Positions 1 to 13,000 of a stretch of 64,000 nucleotides of DNA are shown one piece after another. The notes beneath the pieces were generated by a model, which worked only from the letters and a program-made list of their open reading frames with translations, was not told the DNA's origin and did no database searches. The stretch lies in the NCBI GenBank assembly GCA_003342895.1, contig PTFA01000278.1, positions 62,001 through 126,000 on the forward strand. Direction: 5' to 3'. Position 1 is the first letter of the stretch. Every line of letters starts with the position of its first letter. This DNA is from Casuarius casuarius. Taxonomy: Eukaryota > Chordata > Aves > Casuariiformes > Casuariidae. The position numbers and the translations under genes are program-made.

Positions 1-2070
1 ACAGGAAGAGATGAAAGCAGAAGCAGTGTTTTGAAAATGAGAAGACACTTCANTTGTTGCACAGAGGAAACGCCGAAGCAGGTCAGAAGGACTAGAAATG
101 GGAAAGGCACGATCTAAAAGTGGGGAGGATTTTGACAACGTATTCTAGGACTGGTTACACAATAAAGGAAAAATTTATCAGAGAACCAACTTGTAGAGCA
201 TGACATTTTGGTGAATGGAAGGGAGAGGAGGAAAATGAAATANCNTAGGAGGNAGATAAAGATGAGNGAAAAGNAGCAATTAGTTTTTTACNTCTTTTTG
301 TCTCCAGAATGACAGGACCTATGGTGTAGGCAGTGTAACCCATCTTAATGGTATTGTTATATCATAGAGTACAAAAATGGTCATTTTAGATGGCAGTAAG
401 CACCCTGCCACCTACCAATAAATACTTTTTATCCTTCCATCTTCCAGTAAGTAGAACAAACAGTAGTTGGGAGATGGGACGTATAGACTTACAGAAAGGA
501 AGAGTGTATTGGAGAAGCAGCATGTTCAACTAAGTTAAATCCAACATATTCCTTTTTCAGTGCCATCCAAAGGGAAATTTGGGGAAAATAATTTAAAAGA
601 CCAGCTGGCTCCTGACATATTTCCAGTATGTCTGTCCTCACAGACTTGAATTTGAACTCTGCAGAAGAAATTAAGTTTTGCCTCCTCCCTGTTGCTGAAT
701 TGTCATCTTGGCACGCAAATAGCCCCTAACACGAGATCCATTACAGAGGTCAGACAAGCTAAATGGTGTTACACATGAGCAGGATTAATCTTGCTTGAGT
801 AAAATAAGCTAGAATCGGCAGTGAGGTGAATAGATAGAGCAGAATCATTTCATTTCAATGATGGACTCTCACCCAAGAAATATATATATGTAAGCAATGG
901 CTAAATAGCAGACACATAGGTGATGAAATGAAAGGACTGACAAATAATTCTGATACTCATCAATGTGTAATCAGTGACTGTACTATTTACAATACACTTA
1001 AAGAACTTTCCTTAACTTCAGATTGCAGCTCCATTATGGAGTCTACTAAGGATGATAAGAGATCCATATGGTGCTAACAGCTACTGCGCATCTGGACATC
1101 TGTGTGCTGCACTGTGCACTATCTTGGAGTTTATAAGCTCATAAAGACAGGGAAGGAAAAGGCAGATTTGTAAAGGTATGTAGGTGCACAGCTTCTATTT
1201 AAAGCAGTNCTTAATACCTTCAAGAAGGTGGCCTTCTTTGCAAGTGAATAATAACTAGNACCTTTTGATATTACTGGAGCGCATATCAGGTTACTGTTAA
1301 ATTGGAGTGAGGGAGACATTCATTTACATAACAGNNTTAGCTGCTCANGCTTTANGGTATGTTATAGCACTGCTGTATAAGCACATTTCTGAGGATTTCT
1401 GCTGGCATANCTCCACCCTTTCTGTGCCTGTAAAAGCCGTATCATACGTGCTAGGAGGCAATTGTGATCACCATGTTTGTCTCTGGCTTACGAGATTGGG
1501 CTTTCCCACCCTGATTCCCATACCCTTGGGTTCTTNCAAGTGAAGGGGAGACAACAGCACTCCTCTGCAGATTTAAAGCAAGACTATAGTGAGACACATA
1601 TTCTCCAATATCTCCTGCTGCCCCAAAAGGGAAGCTTCAAATTGCTGGTTTGGAAGCAGAGGTGAGAAGTAGAGGAAACTGGACTAGGAACTGTCATGAA
1701 TGGAGGGAACGATAGGTGAAATGATGTGTCAGGTGTCAAAATGTCCNTGTCNGGAGCTACGGCTNTTTTCCCTTCCTAAAGACTGTAAGNAGCAGGAACT
1801 ACAGNNAGGCNGGGGTAGGAGGAGAGCAGGAGGAGGGGGAATATAAGTAACTTAGCCTTAGGCTGGCAATGAATTTCCTTAGCGTTAGTACAAGTTTCAT
1901 CTTTAGATTGTTTCCATGACCTGTGTGACCATTTGCAGCTGCATGAATCTTTGTGCTACCCTCTGAATTGAACAAGATCATGTTTGCTATAGGTATGGGA
2001 TGCTGACTTCTCCCCTAAATTTCTGTTGCCTTTAAAACATGGTTGCATTAGGGGATTTAGCATGGTGGGT

Positions 2071-2101
2071 TTTGTTGTTGTTGTTGTTGTTGTTGTTTTT
2101 T
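2071..2101. repeat. (GTT)8 microsatellite
   Basis: Eight uninterrupted GTT units are bracketed by T runs. Confidence 0.95.
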
Positions 2102-5100
2102 GACACCCACTATCATATTCCCCCATCTCTGTGTGTGGTAATCATAGAAACTCGGGCAATGAAATCTGAAAATGATTCTTTCTGGCATTTGACTCTTTAA
2201 TGGATTCCTTGGGCCCTTGTTTTGTCAGCTTCGTGTTTGCCTCTAGCTGTGACAAATTGGGATGCTGTTTCTGTTTTTCCTCTGGCTTTCCTTTCCTTTG
2301 ATTCTGTTGAGATTTTTTTTCAGAATATAGATGGATTTTAGATTTCTCAGGGATGAGTATATCCAGAATGATGATTGGAGAAATAGCTCTCCTTTTTTGT
2401 GAAATCTGTTCCTCTGAAGTCCCATTCATAATAGTATTTTTATTTTGTATGTGTTTCTCCGTGGAACATAGGAGACAGATTGTGGGTTTTGGTCTTTATC
2501 CCATGTAATCTTTACATTTAGAAAGCATAACAAAAAACAAAATAAAAAAAATCAACTCACAAGTTTTGGACCCAGGTTAGGACTCCAGACCTCTAGCTAT
2601 AGGGCTGCTTAAATCCTGGCTTAGGTTGGGAATCATTCCTGAATCTAAAGTTGACAGATCAGTTTAATTGAACTTGTTGACATCTATCTTCCTCCTGAAT
2701 ATAGTGTAATGCCAAGAAAAGCCTTCTTTTTAAAATGTATTTAAGAATCTTTCAAGGCTAAGTCAGCAAAAGGGGACACATAAGGAAATGTGGATGTTCT
2801 AATCCTACTCATGTATTATACTTTTGCTCTTTATGTTTCACAGTCATGCATGGCTTTTGCAAAGCACCTCTTAGGCTTGTATTTATTAGAGAAATGTGTT
2901 TACAGGACACAGATGCATATGAATAGATCGTTTCTCACAATGTGCTCAAGTAACCCATCAGTGCCAGTCACACACTGGTAATAAAAGTCAAATAAACACC
3001 TCTAAGTGAGAAGATAGAGTGCTTGTAGGCTTCATTTTCCACGACCACATTGGTTGACGTGTTCTCAATACATTTAAGTGTTATATTGCAATCTATGTAC
3101 TTGCCCAGCTCTATTGCTTACCATTTCGAGCCCATCACTTTCATTCTTCAATCTCAGTATTGCTTACAATACTTCTTTCATTTAATCCTAGAGATCTTTT
3201 TGCACATGGATATTCAAAATAATAACATTTTCATTCTAATCTGATACACTAATNTTTCAAAATTAGCAATAGTGATTCATGTGACATTACAATTAATAAC
3301 TATTAGTTTTATTAATTTATCAAGGTTTCANATTAGCTCATAATGACTATTTTATTTAGAAGTTAGCAATTCATGCATAATAAATGAACAGTTGTCCCTT
3401 CTATGACTGCAATTTCTCTGCCATTTATTTTGTAATAAGGTAATTAGTTGATATAATTAATGAAAAATGTATATACTGTATATTTATTAGCTTATTACAT
3501 AAGAAATGAAAAAGGAGTTTGCTTTGGGATTTCGCAGTGCACTTATATGATTTAAATACACATGTATTGGTAGCCAAAAGTGTAATCATAATATTTAAGA
3601 AATAAAATATGATGAACCATCCAGCTAATTCAAGCACAGATGAATGGGAAATACTGATAGTTTAGGGGTGCATTTTCAAAGCTGGGTGAGGAGGGGTTAG
3701 CCTCCAGGCTCCCAGTGATTTTAAAGGNAGTTGCATAGTATAATCCCTGTGCACCACTTTGAAAAATTTCCCCTCAATCTAATGGGTTGCCATTAATACT
3801 ATGGAGAACAAATCATGGGACATGGAAGCTCATCCATCATTTTGACATGTTGCTCTATGGAAAGAGCAAGAACTGGGAGGGCGGAAAAAAAGCATAACTT
3901 CTCATTCTAATGTTTTTGCTCTTCCAAAATAATTGATCNATGCTTTCTTTTTCCTATATACCATGATATTTTTTTTGCTGTCTGTCTCATTATTGGGGGC
4001 AACTCTAATTGCAATCAGTTTGTGGATTTTCTNATGAGATTTTCATTAGGTGGGTGAATCCTAACTCTGCCTTCAAAATGTGTGTTGGTTGGCTGGAAGC
4101 TTCTTACAGAGTATGTCACCATGACAAGAATGCNAGTTCATTAAAATTAAAATCTTTCAGGGGACATTTCCGACAGAAGCCAGCTACCAACAGAAAACTG
4201 CCCAGATGCCTTGCAGCTTTCAGTTTAAGGTTCTTGGGATTTCAGCATTGCTCCTGGAGAACCTCAGATCACTGACTCCCTTCTCAATGGCTTTCGATCC
4301 CAGTGTTTTGAGACTCAATTGCTCCAGGAAAGCCTGTCTGATCCTGAAACTTTGGCAGAGTCCAAAAACCCTGTAAATCTCATCTCTGAGGCTCCCCAGA
4401 CTTCCTACCTGCATAGAAGTAATGAAAGTATTTTGAAAGAGCCAACTCATATATACAAAATTAATCACAAGTAATTAGTTGATTATATTAATTAAATATT
4501 TTTAATTCCAGAATTTCCAACAGAATGGGATTTTCACATCTCATCACACTCTGTTTTGCATCTGCTTAGGCTTCTATCATGCTTGTGTTTTTAATCTATC
4601 TGCATGTCAATGAAGATGTCTCCCTGTCTTGTGGAGCTGTCAGCTGGAATAAATACAGTAGCAATATGAAGAAGAAATTGGGACTATATCAAGCCAGCAA
4701 TTCCAATCGTTCTTTCTCTTCTCAGGGGTAAATTCCTGAGTCAGATTAAGCTTTAAAATAATATATTAGTTCTGTGTCCAAATTAAAAAAATTGGAAACC
4801 CTAGTCTCTTTACCTTTTCCTATTTCAAAGCAGTAAAGCTGACCTGCAATTATCAAAACCTGTACAGGCAAAACCAATAGAAAGAATGTGCTGTAGTTGC
4901 GTATGGAGCTCATGAGGGACGTCCACATCCTACAGTTGCTAACAAATGGTAACGGCAGCTCAGATGGAATAAACGTGGAAGGACAGGCACTAATTTGCTT
5001 CCACTGTCTGTGTGTGGAAAATACCATTCATCAGAGATGGGCTAAGCCAAAGGGATTACACAGCAGTGTGATTTTCTGAAGCTTGCAATGGCTGACCTTC

Positions 5101-5321
5101 AGCAAACTCCCTGATTTAATATTTACTTGTGAGAGGGCAGTTTACTCCACAGTCAGAATCTGAACTACCTCCACGTATTTGGAAAGTAGGAGGGTGTGAG
5201 TGGGACAGGAAGCAAACTCAAGTGCCTCAAAGACTGAAAACGAGCTGCAGAAAACGGGTAGGAACCACTGAAGTGAAATTCAACCCTCCCCCCCCCAAGC
5301 TGGCCATTCTACAAAGTGATN

Positions 5322-5369
5322 ATAATAGCAGTAGTAGAAGTAGTAATAGTAGTAATAATAATAATAAAT
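5322..5369. repeat. Imperfect (ATA/GTA)n microsatellite
   Basis: A trinucleotide tract begins with interrupted AGTAGT units and ends with pure AATAAT units. A run of nine C lies shortly upstream at 5288-5296. Confidence 0.9.
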
Positions 5370-8300
5370 TGAACGTGTTAGACTGCAAAATGACTTTTTT
5401 TCATTATCCCCAAAACAGAATTGCNGAGATACTAAATGCTCCAGAGTGATGAGATATTCATCTATGCCTGTTGAAATAGCAGAAAAGGCTTTTCCTGAGA
5501 GTGCGAGAAACTAAACTTCTGTGACTGCAAAGCAAATGATGCACAAAATGTGACTGGTGTACGGATGAGTCTAGGACTGTTTTCTGTGAAAGGAAACCAA
5601 TCACTGGACACCCTCAGAAGTTAATGCCAGGGGCCCCATCAGCTATAGCAAGTCGCTTCCCTTAAGCCATCTGTATAACCTGCCCAGAGATCAGAGAGAG
5701 CTGGGTTCTCAGCTGGCTACCTGAGGAGCCCTCCTGCTAGTAGCACTGAAAGAGGTATCAAAGATAAGCATCTATTACATGTCTCTCACTCTCTNCCAGC
5801 CTGTAAGGGAATGCCTGTGGTGATACTAGAATAATACTAAGCTATAATATCATGTAGAACTGTAGTGAAAATTGAAACCAGTCATGAATTTTCCACAGAG
5901 ATGGACAATTTACTTAAACTACAAGTCTAATTTTGGTAAGGACCTTAAATATATGTATGCCTTATCTCTGGGTGATGAACTGGCTATCTAAAATAGTTAA
6001 TCATTTTGTAGAAAGAGTATACTTGAATAGGTAGGAAGCGTGTACATTATTTAAGCATTAAGTCAGCCACTCAACAGTATNATGAGTACTTGTGTTACAC
6101 TAACAGTTTCCACTCTAGGCACTGAAGAACGATTTGAATCAATAGATGATTGTTAAGAATATGAAAGTCTTGAAGACTCTCTATAGTGCATAATTCAGTA
6201 TTTTAGGGAAACGTAATGTATAAAGATATAACTACANAAAGTACTTACAGAGTATATTCATAGAGAGAACAACTTTGATTTCTGTAAACAAAATTAAAAA
6301 AAAAATAATTGTGAACTGCTCAGTTACAAAATGTCAATATATGTTATTAATAAATAATATTTAGGCTTGCATTCAGATGTNAGATATTTCTAACAAAAGC
6401 AAATAACTGAAAGTGCATTTCAAAAGAGGATAACTGATANCATGGCACTCAGTGTTCAAATTCCAGCTGATTTCAGTTGCAGCTGAACAATGCCTGACTT
6501 CATCTGTCTTACGAATGCCTGTGTCTTCCATAATTCTATGATCTTGGGTTTTTTTCAGCTCTCCCGACACAGGTCTCTCTTTTCTCCCACCCCATCCTTT
6601 TTACTTCCCTCCCCTTTTCCCTTTCTGCTGGGAAATTTGCAGATCTNTTTAAAACCAAGATCTCTAAAAACCAAGCTCTTCTCAATTCATTTTCACCTAT
6701 CTTATGCTTTACTGAGTCCCTTTCTCCTGTACCCTAAGCCCAGAACCCCTAGTCATACTTAAAAGTCATTGATATTAAATGAATTGCTACCAAAAATAGT
6801 CCTCAATGGCTTTTCATTCAGCTCAAATTGCAGTTTGAAGACTAAAGATAGCTAAGATAATAATGAGTTGGAAAAATGAATTAACAGAACCCAGAAATCA
6901 GATAAAGTACATGTCAAGTATAAATGTTCAATCCCTGTGCTTTTACACTGNATTCTTCTTTCTCCCTTCAAGTCTGGTTTCCAAGAGTTCAGTTCTTGCT
7001 GGCTTGCAAGAACATGTCTTCCCCGCTTCCGTGACAGATTAAGGCAACTTAAGTGCTGGCTGGTGCAGTTTCTCCCCCTTCTTTCTCATGATATAGGCTT
7101 TAATCTCACCACGCACTTTGGTGAGCCAAGAGAAAAATACTGCTCTTTATAAGGTCATTTCTCTCACCCAGTGATGTGTACTAGCTCACCATCAGGTGCA
7201 GGAATGAGAGACAGAGGACTGAATGGCCAGGAGTCTTGATACAACCTCTATTGTCTTGGGCTACTATCAAAGAAGAAAGAGGCATCTCATTAAGGAAGAT
7301 AGGATTTGATTCTGCTGTCTCCATAGGTACTGGCTGGGAATGAAATGGTGTTTGTCCCTTCTAAGGCATGGAGTTGCTGTTCCTAAGAACATTTCCTATT
7401 GAATGATTTCCAGCTGAGGCTGAAAATTTTTCCCATGGATTCTCCCTGCAACATCCTCTCTCATACNNATTCTAATCTTCTGTTTNCAAGGTCTTAAGAN
7501 AGGGAACTTGTCTCCTCAGGCATCTGTAAATCNTCTTTCAAATAAAAGGAACTCTATAACAGTTAACGATATTGCAGAATTATGCTATGTTGGTATACTA
7601 GGACAGCAATGCTATTTTACCAGGTTATTACACTGATATGTGAACTATTATGCAGATGTCTGAATGACCCCATAATAGTTTTTGAGCATCCAAAATATAA
7701 ANTTTTTTCATTATAGTACAGGGAACTGAACATCAAAACAGAATGAAAAAAAAACTTACAGAATCAGCTGTTCCAACAACTAACCTTACCATTTTCAAGA
7801 TAAGCAATAAATATCATTTTTTCCTCAGACCAATGGGGCAAATGCGATGGCTGTCATTTGGTGGATGAAAGAGACAATAAAGCAGAGCAACCAAAAGGAA
7901 AAAATCAGTTGATCATTATGGAAAATTTCTGTTAAAATTTCNGTTTAGGATCATGGTCTCTTTGACCTGAAAACTAAAGTCAGATGTCCCATAAGATTTT
8001 GCCTTGAGATTTATAATAGTTCCTGTGTCTATTCAGGCTGGAAATCCCAGGCAATTAAGCTCCCATTCTGGTATGATGACCTTCATGACCCTAGTGAGAT
8101 AGTCAGAGGCATAGTAAAGATGCAGTGTGTATTTCTTAATAAAAATAATTTACTAGCTTTCTCAAATATCAGAAAGCCTTGGAATCTACTTTTGATATCA
8201 TTTTCACTTGAATTTGGTGGTGGACTTTTGCTGAGTGATGACTTCAGCAAGGCGAAATAAGGGGAATATTGTAAGCTCCAGAGGTAGAGTGTAAACTGAT

Positions 8301-9410
8301 ATCCTGTTTTGTTTGTTTTGTTTTTTTTTCTTGGACTGTGAAAATGTTGAAAGTAAACCATATTTGTGATAAGAGATGAACGGGGCTGGACAGCTTCAAG
8401 GAGAAAAATTCCATCAAGGTCTTGTAAACTTGATGATCCAGAGGCAAGTCTCCAAATTGCTGATTGCTTAAAAGTCAGGTATATCAGGGAAAAGGTTGCT
8501 TAGATGTGAACTTGTTTCTTCCCTGTCTACCTTGAGTGTTCCTTCAGTGTCTACCACGGTATTTGGCCATTATTACAGGCAGGACACTGTGTTACAGGGA
8601 TGTTGGGTCTGATTCCATGGAGAAATCCTTATATAATGCACATAGGAGTTAAGTATGTAGAGCTTTATTGCTCTCTCATGTTACTAACAATTAAGAGCAT
8701 CCTTATTAAAACCCATGTGAGAAAAGACTAACATCTAGCTGCTATGGATAAGAGTCGCTGTTCTCTCCGTTTGCCTTCCAGATTTTTAGAAATATATTGT
8801 AAAGCAAATGTAACAAGAATAGTACAGACATAAAAGATTTCTCTGTCTCTACATGTACTGTCTGTATATGTATTGTCTGTGTACTAAATAATGCAGCACA
8901 TTGATAGGTGTCACCTTGGCTTCTGACCTGCAGCCAAGAGGCCCTGAGAAAGCATAACAATTTGCTCTTCTGCATAGTATGTTTTTCTCTTTCTTTTTTG
9001 GTTCCAAATTCAGCCAAATGAACCATTAAGTGGAATACATAGAGCAGTGGAGCTGATGAACAANGAACTGAAACATGCCTAAGGCAACAAACAGGTTTTT
9101 AATTGCTTAACTTTTATTTCTCTAATGTCTAGTTCTCTAGGTGAATGTGTGATGAGAGTTTTCACCACACACTGTATTTTGAATCATATATTTGTTGTAA
9201 TCCTACCAACGCGTTGAGCCATGACCTTGCAAACAACAGCTTTGATCATTTCACACTGGGCTCCCCTCCTGCCCAAATTTTGATGCAACTTTTCGTCACG
9301 AGACTGGAATTTATGAGACACCTCTCTCCCCTCAAGATACTGCTCTAGGCTCTTTGTGAACTTGTCTGGTAAAAGCACTTTGTACAAGCTATTGACAGAA
9401 CAGCCAACAG

Positions 9411-9450
9411 AAAACAAACAAGCAAACAAACAAACAAACCCAAAAAACAA
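9411..9450. repeat. (AAAC)n microsatellite
   Basis: AAAC/ACAA units continue with minor interruptions, followed by a run of A. Confidence 0.9.
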
Positions 9451-9639
9451 CTACAATAGTTTAGGAGGCTAACTACGATCTCAATATCTCCATCTTGAAA
9501 CAGTTCAAAAAAACCTTTTGCTGAAGAATAGGAGGGAGGGCAGAAGCATAACCCATATGCTGAGGGAATTGCAGGTGGCCTCAGGTGCCATGTACTGGCC
9601 CAGTAGATTAATTTTGCTGTCCTCTGGTAGAGTTGTGTA

Positions 9640-9765
9640 TCAATGCAGCACAAGCCAGCGGCNTGGCTGAATGCCACTGCTCCTCCCCTCGGCTGAGCCC
9701 TCTGCGGGGTGCAGCTGCCACCGCTGGCTCTGGGCAACGCAGCCCTTGTGAGTGGAATCGACTGA
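9640..9765. other. Small GC-rich patch
   Basis: A GC-rich stretch (around GCCAGCGG, CCTCGGCTGAGCCC, GCGGGGTGCAGC and CCGCTGGC) sits in AT-rich DNA. It explains two overlapping minus-strand open frames (9345-9833 and 9608-10012, 162 and 134 codons), both with an unknown residue and no domain I recognise. Nothing supports a gene. Confidence 0.35.
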
Positions 9766-10064
9766 TGGTTAAACATTGAGATACAGCGGGGACGAATGCT
9801 ATGTACAAATTCAGTGCACACATCGCTGGACAAGAGCAGATCTTGTTATTCTTTCTGTCTTCCCTTTTGTCTCTTTCACTCGCCACCGAGCGCATGGACA
9901 AAAGGCAACAGAAAGCTTCCTTGGAATAGAAACCCTTATGGGTTAGGCTATTTGGGGTCTTACGGGGATCACATTTTAAGAGTGCATTATCTTCTAGAGA
10001 GAGACATATCAAATGGTAAACGAGTTTTAATCATCATCTCAGAGTTACTCAGCATCATTACTTG

Positions 10065-10078
10065 AAAAAAAAAAAAAA
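10065..10078. repeat. A14 homopolymer
   Basis: Fourteen A bases are followed by TAAAG. No retrotransposed gene body is recognisable upstream. Confidence 0.9.
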
Positions 10079-13000
10079 TAAAGCTCCTCTCTCCACATGA
10101 GAAAACATACTTCTTTCACTAGAATCGGTGAGAGACTTCACAGTTTCAAACATTTAAGCAGAAATGTAGAGCTAAGGCTACAATACGCAACTTTCACTGA
10201 CATTAGTAAATACATTCCCATTAAAGTCAATGAAAACTGATGCAGTGACGCTCACCAACATGAACGGCGCTGCTTGTTTTATGTGTTTGCTCCTGTCAGT
10301 CTCACTACAACTATTCTCTTTTCTTGCCTTGACTGATTATCTCAGAAAATACTCCCAGGCTGGGACCGATGGCACAGCCACTGTCCTCTGACCTGTTGCT
10401 CTGCTCTCCTGCTTTGCACACCCGACCCGTGTTCATAAATCCACAGAGAGCAAAGGNGGACACTTCTTGTTCCTATTCTTGTGCTAAAAGTATCCAGACT
10501 TATTGTAAATTCTTGTCATAAACTTGGAAGCATTTAAAAAATATTAGAAGTATCAAAATGCTGAGTAACTGTAGACTGGGAAGGTTATATAGTTTTAATT
10601 NGTCACAGGCAGTAAAATCCCTTGAGGTAACATTATGTCTTATATTTTCGTGGAAGGNACTATAACTAAACATTTACAACACCAGCCCAGGCTCATACAT
10701 ACTCTTTGTAGAGGGCTGTAAGACAATCATTTCTTGTCAGGCTCCTTCCCCGTTCTTCGAATTTAGAGCCCTAGCAACACCCTGCCCACTGACAAATGGC
10801 ATTTAAAGATGAGACCTTAATAACATTTTGGATNCATCAAGCTAACACATAAAATGCATATGGCTCTGTCCAATTGCCAATACCTCTTTCAGTTCAGCTG
10901 CCTGTTTCACTTCAGACACCTTAGGTTTATGCATCCCTGTGTAAGCTTTTCTGAAGCTCNTATCTTTAAAATTCAGTAGTTCTGTCTCAGGAACTTTCCT
11001 GATTAAATAAATTAGCTGAGTGATCAAGCTCCTGCCTCGTGTTAAAACTCAGGTTGCTAGCAATTATTCCTCCTGACAAAGAAAGTTTATTTATCAATGT
11101 CTGCTTGTTACACTGTTCAAATAAATCTGTTTCTAAGTGAAGTGTCTGATTTACAGCCCAAGACTATCTGAAAAACATGACCATTCAACCCAATCTCAGA
11201 TTTACACCTCAGTTCAAACTACATTCAAGTGGGTGATGTTGCCTCTAGCCCTGACTGATAATGCACTGATCTGTGATTTGACATTAAACTCAATTATTGG
11301 AAAAGGAAAAAAAATGGCACCTTTCACATCCATTAGCAAAATTGTCACTGTATTTTATCTTCTATTACATCAAAGAGACTTCAGGGTTGCTTTTTTCTGG
11401 TTTTATTGTTAAAACATTTTAATTTAAAAAAGTCTGCAACTTATTTTCTGAATTGTTGATGGGAACCAGGCGCAACAGCTCAGATTTGCATATGAAAGCA
11501 ACAACTCTATGATATCTAGCTGTCAGCATTTTTTCAAAAAGGATGTAAACCTACCAAAGATTCTTTAATATTGTAGCACATGCTAAGGTATTACTTCAGA
11601 CTAAACTATATTTAAAAAAAAAAATACAGCTTATTCTGTCCTAGTTGCCTTCCAAGAACTTAAGATAAAACTTGTTCAGTTTAGCTTTTTTGATAATGAC
11701 TTGAATGTAACGAAACTTTAAGTGCTGAAGGTAGGCAGAATAAANGCAATCGATGTGTCTCAGCGTATTTAAATGTTTCTCACTTTCATTGTGCACCAAA
11801 GTACATGTGATTATACTGAATTAATCCTCCTCCATGCAGGCACATTTGGCTGTGTTCATTCAAACATGCATAACTTGATGTGTTTTACATATTGTCTGAC
11901 AGTAGGACAGACTCTCATTGGCATAAGTCAGCAGATCNCTATTGACTTAAGTGGAAGTATGCCAGCTCACATTGGCTCGATATCTGTCCATCAGTGTCCA
12001 TCTATAATGTAAGTGTATAAATATTGTTGTTTTTTGAATTACACACTAATCACCTTTTCAGGACTGGTAATTCTTTTTTTTTTTTTATAAAATTTTGGGT
12101 ATAAATTCTGTTTACTATATCCTAAGCAGCTATAATATTACCGACTCTGAAAATTTTAGATTTTTTTTCTTCTAATACAGCATTGCTGCTGTGGCCAGCA
12201 TACATCCATGAGGCTACCAATCTTGCCTTCACATTTCTATTCCCAAATGGTAATTGTACAAATGTGTGCATTGTTTTTTCTACGACCGATGGCTGCAATA
12301 TGCACAGTCTATTCTCCTTCCTTCTCCCAGCCCTGTTTTTGCCCTCTCTAANTTGTTCCCGGCAGCTAGTGTGCGGATTGCTGCATGCCACCAACCACTG
12401 ACCCTGCTCTACCCGAGCACAAACCCCCAGGAGCTGGGCCAGGCACCTCTCCTCTTCTCCTGCCTGCAAAGAGAAGGGCTGCGACAATACCAAATGGACA
12501 CCTCTTCCTTACTAAAGTGCGAAACATACAGATCATTGTACCAAAACAAATAAATACGTAAAACCATTTAAGCAGTAAGTCCTACTGGTTTTGACTGCTT
12601 TTCAAAGNACTTGTTTAACAGTCATTCTCGTTAGAGAATATCATCTCTCCAGGCAATGCTACCTTTACCTTTTCTGAAACCTTCTAAGGAACAAAAGGCT
12701 CTAGGACATTGCAAACCAGATCAGCCAACAGAATAGAATTCATTTAATTATTTTCAGGTCAGAACTTTCACTTACCTTCCCACTCTAGTAATTTCTTATG
12801 TTTTTTCCTTGGATATTTTTCAAGGTTAGCAATGTGTTGACTATTTTAAGTTAACTGGTAACAGAGGCATCTCTTTCGAGTGCATCTCACTTCCCCTCCT
12901 GAAACCTAAAAACTCAAAACAGCTTTAACACTTCTAAATATAATACCCATTTTATAGCTCCTAATTTGCTGGNTTTCACAACAGGGTAGTTTTTTCATTA

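Larger units (their letters stand above)
1..9344. other. No supported gene; unique AT-rich DNA
   Basis: Apart from the GTT and ATA/GTA microsatellites this stretch holds no recognisable gene, RNA or mobile element. The longest open frame is 106 codons (5129-5449); it crosses a C9 run and the trinucleotide repeat and is not credible. N positions cluster near 240-300, 1741-1810 and 7466-7533. Confidence 0.6.

Noticed and set aside
6525..6548. ATTCTATGATCTTGGG as a CR1 octamer tail
   Set aside because: No CR1 sequence precedes it on the plus strand, so a single ATTCTATGAT is likely chance.
9345..9833. 162-codon minus-strand open frame, the longest of the window
   Set aside because: It contains an unknown residue, runs over a GC-rich patch and the AAAC microsatellite, and its residues show no domain, signal or repeat typical of a protein family.
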